In this document: positions 1-7,612 of the stretch, piece after piece
Numbering within the stretch: the stretch's first letter is position 1
Layout: every line of letters begins with the position of its first letter
Source of the DNA: JAHDDY01 sp964549375
Lineage (GTDB): Bacteria; Pseudomonadota; Alphaproteobacteria; Rhodobacterales; Rhodobacteraceae
DNA: 64,000 nt
Reading direction: 5' to 3'
Assembly: GCA_964549375.1 (NCBI GenBank)
Contig: CAZJWF010000004.1
Span: 14,620-78,619, forward strand
Position numbers and translations under genes: made by a program
Notes under the pieces: model-generated
Seen by the model: only the letters and a program-made list of their open reading frames with translations
Told to the model about the DNA's origin: nothing
Database searches by the model: none

Positions 1-1056
1 ATCGATCTTGATTTCGAGCAGCAACTCAGTCGCGCCCCCACGTTGCAAGACGCTGCGGAGGAGGTGGGATGTCGCATTGTTCAGTCGCGTGACGTCGCCC
101 TCTGCATAGGCTGGAGCGCCGTCGATCTTAACGGTTAAGTTTGCGCCTCGTCGCGACAACTCGCTGGCAAGGATAACCTTTTGTGCCGAGGCAATATCGA
201 GCGAACTAAAGACCGTTTGCACGGCGGGTACGCCATCATCTGCACCTAGCGTCAATGCGTCGGTTAGAACGTCAGAAAGGCGATGGGCAGAACCGCTGGC
301 TTCGTCGAGTAGGCGCACACGGTTTGCCCCGGCGGGTAAGTCTCGCAACAGGTTTAGTGCTCCCAGAAGTCCATTTAGCGGGGTTCGCAGCTCATGGCTC
401 ATCATCGAGAAAAACCGCGCTTTGCTCTCGCTCGCCTCCCGCGCAGTCCGGGCCAGCGCAGCGCTTCGTTTGGCGTGACGGTGAAATATAAAGGCCGTCC
501 CGATGGCAAGGAGGAGCGAAAGAAAGACGGCACCGGCCGTCATCAACAAGCCGCGCCGCATGTCTTCGCGAATATCGGCAAAACGTGCCTCGTCGGTGTG
601 CAGTACATCGATAGTTGCGCGGCGTACCGCCGCTGACGATTGTGCGAGCCGATCGCCGATCTCTTTGGCCAGCGCCCCATCATTCCTCAACGATTGAACA
701 GCCGGATCGAGTTCCCGCAGAGTTGTCATCAGATCGTCAATTGTCGCGCGCACTGATTCTTTACGAATGAGGCGCTTTCCGACATCGCCCGTGCGAAACA
801 GCTCAAGGCGGCTCCACAAAATATCGAAACGACGGCGAACCATCTTACCTTCGTCCCGTGGATCGAGCGCGTGGCGAGCAATGGCGACTTGCAAAGCGTT
901 AAACTCGCGCTCGACTTGAGCAGCGGACCAGAAGACGTTTTCTTTTGATGTTCCGTGCAACGCGGCCAGATCGGCGCGCACAATTGCAACCCCGACAATG
1001 ATCAGGCTGACGAGGGCCGCGATAATTAGGCCAAATCCGAAGGGTAGCGCTCTCAT
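1..1056 (-). CDS. Sensor histidine kinase, C-terminal part missing (runs off window)
   Basis: The reading frame is open from the ATG at 1056 to base 1, giving 352 residues without a stop, so the ATPase domain lies outside the window. Residues about 5-26 and 167-188 are hydrophobic membrane segments enclosing a roughly 140-residue, mostly helical periplasmic sensor region. The phosphoacceptor H-box FFSMMSHELRTPLNG is clear, with the acceptor histidine at residue 221. Its ATG overlaps the TGA of the preceding molybdopterin-domain gene (ATGA), so the two are translationally coupled. It is an inner-membrane kinase that probably passes a periplasmic signal to a response regulator beyond the left edge; the signal is unknown. 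Confidence 0.9.
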   Translation of the reverse strand, partial: MRALPFGFGLIIAALVSLIIVGVAIVRADLAALHGTSKENVFWSAAQVEREFNALQVAIARHALDPRDEGKMVRRRFDILWSRLELFRTGDVGKRLIRKESVRATIDDLMTTLRELDPAVQSLRNDGALAKEIGDRLAQSSAAVRRATIDVLHTDEARFADIREDMRRGLLMTAGAVFLSLLLAIGTAFIFHRHAKRSAALARTAREASESKARFFSMMSHELRTPLNGLLGALNLLRDLPAGANRVRLLDEASGSAHRLSDVLTDALTLGADDGVPAVQTVFSSLDIASAQKVILASELSRRGANLTVKIDGAPAYAEGDVTRLNNATSHLLRSVLQRGGATELLLEIKID

Positions 1057-1520
1057 TCGAGTTTCAATTCGACAAGTTGCCAGATCCAACGCGCGTTGAT
1101 TTCTGGGTCATTTAACTCGGTGTGATCATCGCGCGGATAGACGACCCATAACGGTCCCTTGTCTCGCAAGGTTAGGCGCTTGCCGTTCATTTCGGTAGCG
1201 AGGATGACTTTGTATTTGGTGATGTCGGTGGCGGGGATCGCGACGGAATAGTCGTTCGCCGCAGTCGCGCGGATTGTCTCAACAGACGCGATGTCCAGAC
1301 CGGCGCTTTCGATGACGTCTTTGATCAGCGGCCCCTGAAAACGGTTCGCACCATCGGTCCAATCGGTACTGGTGGTGTGCTCGACAGTTTTGACGGCGTT
1401 GAACTGTTCGCCGGAAATCTCGATGGATTTATTGCCCGCGTGGATGGTCAGCATCGTTTCGGCCCAGACCGGAGCCGTAAAAAAGGAATATAAAAGAAGG
1501 GTGGCGACAAGTCGTCTCAT
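1053..1520 (-). CDS. Small secreted molybdopterin-binding-domain protein
   Basis: The 155-residue protein has a signal peptide (residues 1-20, ending PVWA). The rest resembles the oxidoreductase molybdopterin-binding fold (sulfite-oxidase/YedY type) cut down to one small domain, with features such as FQGPLIKDVIESAG and the end WIWQLVELKLE. The cysteine that binds molybdenum in true sulfite oxidases is not visible; there is no cysteine in the mature chain. It may therefore be a non-catalytic periplasmic binding protein. The stop overlaps the start of the histidine kinase, so a sensor-partner role is inferred. The family assignment is from memory and moderately sure. Confidence 0.75.
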   Translation of the reverse strand: MRRLVATLLLYSFFTAPVWAETMLTIHAGNKSIEISGEQFNAVKTVEHTTSTDWTDGANRFQGPLIKDVIESAGLDIASVETIRATAANDYSVAIPATDITKYKVILATEMNGKRLTLRDKGPLWVVYPRDDHTELNDPEINARWIWQLVELKLE

Positions 1521-1603
1521 GGCGATTTTCCTTCATCTGTCCGCTTCGAGTTCGAGGCTGACAGAGCAATAGCAAAGCTTGCGCCATGTATTTACGTCGT
1601 AAA

Positions 1604-1661
1604 TTGCGAAGAATTCGTTGCGAAATGCGAAGATGCCGCGTCAATTTTAGCAAAATGCAAA
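1604..1661. promoter_or_regulatory. Tandem GCRAA-N2-GCRAA repeats upstream of the molybdopterin/kinase pair
   Basis: GCGAA occurs at 1606-1610, 1620-1624 and 1627-1631, and GCAAA at 1650-1654 and 1657-1661. The paired copies are seven bases apart. The same paired motif recurs at 3200 and 3233. This looks like a set of direct-repeat protein-binding sites upstream of the gene starting at 1520; the regulator is unknown. Confidence 0.4.
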
Positions 1662-1721
1662 GGACGGTGCTGGGCGCAGGTAAGGGTTGGCCTTGCCCCT
1701 CCCCGCCCTACCGTCGTTGAG

Positions 1722-3059
1722 TTAATAGGCGCCCCGCCGCGTGATCATCGCGATGGGAGTGAGGGCGATGATCAGAATGTCTAACATGGTTGACCGGGCG
1801 TTAAGATAGGCGACATCAAGCTCAACTTGTTTTTCAAAACCGAGGTCAGCACGGCCTGCGATCTGCCACAGGCAGGTGATACCCGGCGCTCCTTCAAGAC
1901 GCGCTTTGGCGTCCGATTGGTATTGTTCGATCTCGCGGGGGAGGGCGGGTCGTGGGCCGACGAGTGACATTTCGCCTTTCAGAACGTTGATCAATTGCGG
2001 CAATTCATCGAGGGATGTACGACGCAGCCATTTGCCAACCCGCGTGATCCGGGGATCATCGGCCATTTTAAACGCGACTCCCTGTCGCTCACTGCGCGCT
2101 CTGATTTCGGAGAGGCGCTGTTCGGCATTGGCGTGCATGGTGCGGAATTTGACCATTCTAAAGGGACGCCCCTGATTGCCCGCGCGGGTTTGGACGAAGA
2201 ACGCACCGCCTTTGCTTTCCCATCGGATCGCACCAGAAATCACGGCGAAAACCGGTGCCAATGCAACCAAGGCGGACGCGGAGAGGATGACATCGCTCAG
2301 ACGCTTTGTTATCCGATAGAATGGGATGTGCGTTACCGCGTCACCAGCGGCCCTCGCAACGAAGGCCGGATTTCCGAGCAAGTATCGCCGCGCCATGCGG
2401 CGGGGTTCGCACGCCAGACGCCACACCCATTCCATACCCACGGATCTGATAAGCTTCGGTGCACGGGGGATGCGTCCGGCGACGAAATCAAGCAAGCCGC
2501 CAACGCCCATGACCAGCGTTGGCAACAATGTCGTGGAGTGGCGTGTTATAAACTTCTCTTGCAGTGGTGCGCCCAAGGCGACGAGCAGAATATCTGCGCC
2601 GGTATTGTTGATGCTCTCGACTATTTTTGCTTCGTCATTTGGCTCGAAATATCCGTGAGCACTTCCCGCAATTCGTAAGCCGGGGAACGAGACGACTGCA
2701 TTTGTTGCTGCTTGTTCCGCGATGCTCGGCTTGCCGCCCAACAAAAAGACAGACTTACCAAGGCGGCGGGCCTCGGCGCACAATATCGGAAAAAGGTCGG
2801 TGCCGTTCAGATTGCCGGCGAAGCGCCTTCCGCGCATGGCGGCGGCGAGGGCGAGACCAGAGCCATCAGGTAACAACGCGTCCATCTGCTCTAGCGCGCG
2901 GCGGTACTCTTTGTCAGACGCAGCCTTGTTGACGCAATCAGCGTTGATAAAGGCAAGGCGGCGCGTCGTGCCGTCCAACAAGTTGCGGCAAACGCTTTGC
3001 CGCTTTGCATTGACGAGAGGAAAGTCGAACAGACGGATCGTTGGGAAGGTGAAAGGCAT
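1722..3059 (-). CDS. WecG/TagA-type glycosyltransferase fused to bacterial sugar-phosphate transferase
   Basis: The protein has 445 residues and two complete domains. Residues 1 to about 245 are a GT26 (WecG/TagA/CpsF) domain with DALLPDGSG, a following NGTD and the GAPLQEKF region. Residues about 250-445 are a bacterial sugar transferase (PF02397 type) with a membrane helix (ILSASALVALAPVFAVISGAI), then KFRTMH, TSLDELPQ, SLVGPRP and the WQIAGRA motif. The C-terminal part would load the first sugar phosphate onto undecaprenyl phosphate and the N-terminal part would add the second sugar, so one polypeptide could start a repeat unit. It is divergent from the flippase/glycosyltransferase genes. 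The two activities are normally on separate proteins. Confidence 0.92.
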   Translation of the reverse strand: MPFTFPTIRLFDFPLVNAKRQSVCRNLLDGTTRRLAFINADCVNKAASDKEYRRALEQMDALLPDGSGLALAAAMRGRRFAGNLNGTDLFPILCAEARRLGKSVFLLGGKPSIAEQAATNAVVSFPGLRIAGSAHGYFEPNDEAKIVESINNTGADILLVALGAPLQEKFITRHSTTLLPTLVMGVGGLLDFVAGRIPRAPKLIRSVGMEWVWRLACEPRRMARRYLLGNPAFVARAAGDAVTHIPFYRITKRLSDVILSASALVALAPVFAVISGAIRWESKGGAFFVQTRAGNQGRPFRMVKFRTMHANAEQRLSEIRARSERQGVAFKMADDPRITRVGKWLRRTSLDELPQLINVLKGEMSLVGPRPALPREIEQYQSDAKARLEGAPGITCLWQIAGRADLGFEKQVELDVAYLNARSTMLDILIIALTPIAMITRRGAY

Positions 3060-3404
3060 AGGTCGGCTCCGTGAAAGGGGTTTGCCGATACCCTTGGCGA
3101 GATACGCGCCAGAAATCGAAGCTGGCGTTACTGGATTGAAATATCGAGTAGTTTTCCGGGGAAAATATCGTTCAATGTCCGGTTATCCCGAAGGCGTTTG
3201 CAAAGTGCAATCGCCGCTCGCGGGTTGCCTTCGCAAAACGCAATGAATTCGCCTTTCGCAATTCGCGGGTTGCGATAGTTGTCCAGTGTCCTTCAAAAAA
3301 ATAAATTATACATTTCAATTATGTAACCGATTTTTTAGGCGTACACGTAGCTCTGGCGCACCTTTTGAGACTGTCAGGTCGAACCTCATCGGAGACCTGC
3401 TACC
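3060..3404. promoter_or_regulatory. Divergent spacer of the exopolysaccharide cluster with GCRAA-N2-GCRAW sites
   Basis: This 345-base gene-free spacer separates the fused transferase (minus) from the flippase (plus). It carries GCAAA-N2-GCAAT at 3200-3211 and 3233-3244, 33 bases apart and hence on about the same helix face. A weaker copy lies near 3258, and the string CGCGGGTTGC occurs twice (about 3219 and 3264). An AT-rich stretch at about 3296-3340 is a plausible promoter region for the rightward genes. No convincing short gene was seen. Confidence 0.45.
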
Positions 3405-4631
3405 GTGCCTGCGCCGCTTACCAGATCAGAACCGTCCCTTCTCGCAATGCTCTCGGTGTGGGTTGCTTCTGAAGCTGCGGCAAAGGTTGCGCGGCTTGGC
3501 GCGATTATCATTGCTGCGCGGGTTCTGACTCCGGGGGAGTTGGGGCTGGTCGCAACGGTGCTGGCGATTGGCGAAATTCTGAAAGCTCTTGCTGAAAATG
3601 GTGTTGGGCAAAAGATCATTGCCGCCAACGCCAAAAACCTTGCAGCCACTTGCAATACCGCGATCCGACTGTTTCGCGTTTGGTGCGGTGCGCTCTTTAC
3701 ACTTGGTTGCGCCATTGCCGCCGTGTTGCATTTTGTCAGCGACCAATCGGAAGCGGCCCTGTTGTTGGTGGTCTTTGCCGGTCAGTTTATTTTCATGCCA
3801 CTGGGCCTCGTGTCTTGTTTTCTGGCCATGCGGAACGGTAAAAGCCGTTCGGTCGCGGCCATTGCTGGTGGACAGGTGATCTTGTCGGCTTGCCTATCTG
3901 TGGCCCTGCTGATGATCTGGGCAACTCCGGCAGCGCTGATCTTGCCTCGGCTATTGACCGCACCTGCTTGGGCTTATGCCATGCGCCGTCTGATGCCGTG
4001 GACGCGCGACGCAGAGGCTGGTTACGCCCCGCTATCCGGCTTTGCCCGCTTTAGCAGTGCGGTCCTTGGGGTAGAGTTGACCAAGGCGTTGAGGCTGCAA
4101 GCAGATAAGTTAATCATCGGCGCAGTCCTCGGGATGGAGGCGCTGGGCATCTGGTTCTTCGCGGTGAATGCCGGTCTTGGTCTGGCAACGTCTTTGGCGA
4201 ATGCTTTAGGGGTCGCGTTGTTCCCTCGGCTGTGTGCGGAAAAGGGCGCAGCGCGACGCGAAAATCTTTTCCAGGCATTGAAGACGTCGATGTTCGTTCT
4301 GTCGCCAATCGTGTTGGCTCAATCTCTTCTGGCACCGATCTACGTGCCGCTCGTGTTTGGTGCGGAGTGGGGCGCGATGACCGATCTCGTCTCGGTTCTT
4401 TGCCTCGCCGCAATCCCAGCCATCGTTTGGAGCGCGGCGGCACAATGGTTGCGCGCCGAAGATCGAGCGGGTCATGAATTTCGCATCAGCCTTTCTGTAA
4501 CGGCCATTCTCGCACTGTCGCTGGGTGTATCGGCACCATTCGGACTTACCGCCGCTGCTCTCGCGTATCTGATCGCGGCGACTTTCACGCAGCTTGGTGC
4601 TGCCTGCGTCATTCTCAAAACCCCTCGTTGA
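3405..4631 (+). CDS. Polysaccharide flippase, Wzx/MOP family
   Basis: The 408-residue integral membrane protein has about a dozen hydrophobic segments and the polysaccharide-biosynthesis (Wzx-like MOP) pattern, for example ARLGAIIIAARVLTPGELG near the N-terminus and LRLQADKLIIGAVLG mid-protein. It would flip lipid-linked oligosaccharide across the inner membrane. GTG at 3405 follows GGAG at 3391; an ATG fourteen codons later (3447) is an alternative. It heads a run of four plus-strand genes and ends against the first GT2 gene. No Wzy polymerase gene is present in the window. Confidence 0.85.
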   Translation: MPAPLTRSEPSLLAMLSVWVASEAAAKVARLGAIIIAARVLTPGELGLVATVLAIGEILKALAENGVGQKIIAANAKNLAATCNTAIRLFRVWCGALFTLGCAIAAVLHFVSDQSEAALLLVVFAGQFIFMPLGLVSCFLAMRNGKSRSVAAIAGGQVILSACLSVALLMIWATPAALILPRLLTAPAWAYAMRRLMPWTRDAEAGYAPLSGFARFSSAVLGVELTKALRLQADKLIIGAVLGMEALGIWFFAVNAGLGLATSLANALGVALFPRLCAEKGAARRENLFQALKTSMFVLSPIVLAQSLLAPIYVPLVFGAEWGAMTDLVSVLCLAAIPAIVWSAAAQWLRAEDRAGHEFRISLSVTAILALSLGVSAPFGLTAAALAYLIAATFTQLGAACVILKTPR

Positions 4632-4642
4632 AGGAAACTGCC

Positions 4643-5578
4643 ATGACCGCCGTAACTGTCATCATGCCTTGCCGAAATGCCGCCAAAACCCTGGCTCGCA
4701 CTCTGCGTAGCCTAATTTCCCAAACCTGCAAGGACTGGGAGTTGATCGCCATTGATGACGGATCGAGCGACGAGACGTCTGATCTGTTGGCCGCGATGGC
4801 GCGGATTGATGCACGCATTCGAGTGATCGGTGGGCCAGAGCGGGGCGTGGCTGCGGCGCGAAATGCCGGACTGAAGATTGCCCAAAGCGAATTCGTTGCG
4901 TTCCTTGATGCCGATGACCTTTGGGCTCCGGAGCGCCTTGCCATGATGTTGTGGAAACTAAAGGACAGTCCGGAAGTTGGAATTGCCTATTCGCGTTTTG
5001 CGTTCTTCAATCGCGAACCGGGCGACAACGAAACCGCCTCGACGGTTCCGCCTGCGCCGCTCTCTGTTCTGGATCTTCTGGGCGAAAATCGTGTCGGTAC
5101 GATGTCGAATGTCATTCTCCGGCGTGACGTCTTGGAAAAGGTCAGCGTATTCCGCGAGGATATGACACACGGCGAAGATCGCGAATGGTTGGTTCGCGCA
5201 GCAGCACAAGGCACGGTGATTGCTGGCCTCGACTCGCTGCTGCTGCATTACCGAACATCGCCGTCGGGATTATCTTCCGATACCGAGAAAATGTACGCAG
5301 GTTGGTTGCAGAGCGTCCGGACGGCTCGGCGGTTCGGAAAAGCTCCGAATGGAAATAACCTGCGTGCGGCGGAAGCCATCTACCTTCGATATTTGTCTCG
5401 CCGCGCGTTGCGCTTGGGAATGCCGCCGAAAGTTGCCGCCGCTTACGCCCTTCGCGGCGCAGCAAAATCGCCAAGAGGTTTTTTTGCCGAACGTCGGCGC
5501 GGAATGCTGACGCTTTGCATGGCATTGGCGGGATTGCTGTCGCCAACAACCGTCAAGACCGCTCTTGCACACCGATAA
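4643..5578 (+). CDS. Glycosyltransferase family 2
   Basis: The ATG at 4643 is preferred to an upstream in-frame TTG because AAGGAA (4631-4636) lies just before it and the protein then starts MTAVTVIMPCRN, as GT2 enzymes do. The nucleotide-sugar fold is clear: IDDGSSDET, a GVAAARNAG motif and the metal-binding FLDADDLW. It is 311 residues and probably a cytoplasmic transferase adding one sugar to the lipid-linked repeat unit. Donor and acceptor cannot be told from sequence. It sits between the flippase and a second, similar GT2, suggesting sequential additions. Confidence 0.9.
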   Translation: MTAVTVIMPCRNAAKTLARTLRSLISQTCKDWELIAIDDGSSDETSDLLAAMARIDARIRVIGGPERGVAAARNAGLKIAQSEFVAFLDADDLWAPERLAMMLWKLKDSPEVGIAYSRFAFFNREPGDNETASTVPPAPLSVLDLLGENRVGTMSNVILRRDVLEKVSVFREDMTHGEDREWLVRAAAQGTVIAGLDSLLLHYRTSPSGLSSDTEKMYAGWLQSVRTARRFGKAPNGNNLRAAEAIYLRYLSRRALRLGMPPKVAAAYALRGAAKSPRGFFAERRRGMLTLCMALAGLLSPTTVKTALAHR

Positions 5579-5591
5579 GAAGGAAAATTTC

Positions 5592-6584
5592 ATGACACCT
5601 GCATCCATCGTCATTCCCGTTTTTAACGGTGAAACCACAATCCGCGAGGCACTGGAGTCTGCGCTCGCTCAGACTCATCCTGATTTCGAAGTCATCGTAG
5701 TTGATGACGGATCAACGGATCGATCTGCGGAGATTATTCGAGCCTACGACGATCCTCGGATCAAGCTCGTTCAGCAAGATAACCAAGGACTGAACGCAGC
5801 GCGAAATACTGGAATTCGCGAAGCCTCGCATGACCTGATTGGTCTGCTTGATGCCGATGATATTTGGGCACCTGAAAAGCTGAAGAAACATGTCGTGCAT
5901 CTTGATGCCGATCCGTCGCTAGGGCTTTCGTTTTCTGCGAGCTGGATGATTGATATGGACAGTCAGGCTTTGGGCCTGTCGCAATCGCCGAAGACTGTCG
6001 GCATCACAGCGCGTGACTTGATCTGTCATAACCCGGTGGGAAACGGCTCAACGCCTGTGATGCGCCGCACGGCATTGGAAGCTATCGCGCACCTCCACGC
6101 GGAGCGTGGCCATACGTGCTGGTTTGATGAAGGTTTACGCCAGAGCACGGACATTGAATGCTGGATGCGTCTGGCGTTGCTGAGCGACTGGAAGATCGAA
6201 GGGTTGAGCGAACGGCTGACTGGCTACCGCGTCAACCCAAATGGCCTTTCGGCGAATGTCGTCAAACAGTTTCAAACTTGGCTTCAGATGTTCGCAAAGA
6301 TTGAAGGATATGCCCCAGCCTTTGCGCGGGAACATGGGGCCATCGCACGCGCCTGTCAGCTTCGATATCTCGCCCGCCGGGCAATCAGTATGCGTCAACC
6401 CGGTCTCGCATGGAATTTGGTGCGTGAGGCGATTGAGGCCACGCCGCGTATCTTACTGGATCAACCGGCCAAGACGGTCACGACAATCGGTGCGGCGAGT
6501 GTGCTGCGTTGGCTTGGATCCCCCATCTACGTTCGCGTCGAAGGCTTTTTACTTGGTCTGCGGCGCGCCGTTTCGGCTCAATAA
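5592..6584 (+). CDS. Glycosyltransferase family 2
   Basis: The ATG at 5592 follows the ribosome binding site AGAAGGA (5577-5583), 13 bases after the previous stop. The 330-residue protein starts MTPASIVIPVFNGE and has VVDDGSTDRS, the NAARNTGI motif and LLDADDIW. It is a paralogue of the preceding gene with the same architecture, including an all-helical C-terminal half (LRYLARRAISMRQPG) that is shared with it. It is a likely cytoplasmic exopolysaccharide sugar transferase; specificity is unknown. Confidence 0.9.
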   Translation: MTPASIVIPVFNGETTIREALESALAQTHPDFEVIVVDDGSTDRSAEIIRAYDDPRIKLVQQDNQGLNAARNTGIREASHDLIGLLDADDIWAPEKLKKHVVHLDADPSLGLSFSASWMIDMDSQALGLSQSPKTVGITARDLICHNPVGNGSTPVMRRTALEAIAHLHAERGHTCWFDEGLRQSTDIECWMRLALLSDWKIEGLSERLTGYRVNPNGLSANVVKQFQTWLQMFAKIEGYAPAFAREHGAIARACQLRYLARRAISMRQPGLAWNLVREAIEATPRILLDQPAKTVTTIGAASVLRWLGSPIYVRVEGFLLGLRRAVSAQ

Positions 6585-6595
6585 GGATTAGAAAA

Positions 6596-7600
6596 ATGAA
6601 TGCTATCCATCTCATTGACGACCGCCGTATGGGTGGAGTCACCCGTTTCTTGGAACAGCTCAATACCTTGCGTCCCGGAGATAAAACTGAGTTCTGCAAG
6701 CGCGGATCAATGCGCGCCGTGTCTTATGGCGTTGACCTGATCGTGTCGCATCTCGCGATTTCGTGGCGTACGTTGCCGATGTTGATCGCTTTGCGGGCGT
6801 GTAATCCAAAAGCACGGTTGATCCATATTGAGCATAGCTATTGCGCGGGTTTCGAAAAGCACCGCGTTTCGAAACAAAGACGCTTCCGGGCTTTGCTTCG
6901 CGCTGCGTATGGCCTGTTCGACGAGGTCATCTGCGTCTCGTCGGGGCAAGCGGCATGGATGGAGCAGGCTGGTTTGTTGCCGAGCGGCAAGAACACCACA
7001 GCGCCGCCACTGGTCGATATTGAACCGTTCTTGGCGCTGCCAGACCCTCAGTTTGACGAGGTGAAGAGGTTTGGTTTTGTCGGTAGACTTGATGAACAAA
7101 AGGGCCTCGATATCGTTGTTCGGGCGTGGTGTGCTTCGCCGCCGAAGGACGCGGTCCTCGAAATTTATGGTGATGGCCCGATGCGTGAAGAGCTTGAGAA
7201 AATCGCTGAGCATTCGCCGTCGGTTCGGTTTCACGGTCGCACGGATCATCCCGCCGATGCGTATCAAAATATCGATGTTGCGCTTATGCCCTCGCGTTGG
7301 GAGCCTTATGGTCTGAGCTGTCTTGAAGCGCGGGCGGCGGGGCGTCCTGTTTTGATCGCAAACGTAGATGGATTGCCAGAACAGATGCGCTCTGGTGGAG
7401 GGCTTGCAGTGGGGAACGACGAAGCGGGCTGGCAGACCGTATTGCATGACCGCCGCATCGCCGCATCGCTTCAACTCGCTGCTGGCGTTGGTCGGCGCTC
7501 TGCTCGGTTGGACAAATGCCGTGCGGTTTCGTTCTGGACCGCGTTGGGTGATGAGAAAGCGCGTGCGTCACAAGCTGCTTTTGTTGCTGTCGGTTCGTGA
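6596..7600 (+). CDS. Glycosyltransferase family 4
   Basis: The ATG at 6596 (MNAIHLIDDRRMGGVTRF) follows AAGGATTAG, 11 bases after the previous stop. A longer in-frame start at 6509 would overlap the upstream gene and lacks family features. The 334-residue protein has the GT-B fold with GFVGRLDEQKG, LEIYGDGP, and the retaining-enzyme E-x7-E motif EPYGLSCLE. It probably closes the exopolysaccharide operon, adding a sugar to the growing unit. It ends 12 bases before the convergent transglutaminase gene. Confidence 0.9.
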   Translation: MNAIHLIDDRRMGGVTRFLEQLNTLRPGDKTEFCKRGSMRAVSYGVDLIVSHLAISWRTLPMLIALRACNPKARLIHIEHSYCAGFEKHRVSKQRRFRALLRAAYGLFDEVICVSSGQAAWMEQAGLLPSGKNTTAPPLVDIEPFLALPDPQFDEVKRFGFVGRLDEQKGLDIVVRAWCASPPKDAVLEIYGDGPMREELEKIAEHSPSVRFHGRTDHPADAYQNIDVALMPSRWEPYGLSCLEARAAGRPVLIANVDGLPEQMRSGGGLAVGNDEAGWQTVLHDRRIAASLQLAAGVGRRSARLDKCRAVSFWTALGDEKARASQAAFVAVGS

Positions 7601-7612
7601 ACCGTCTTGATC

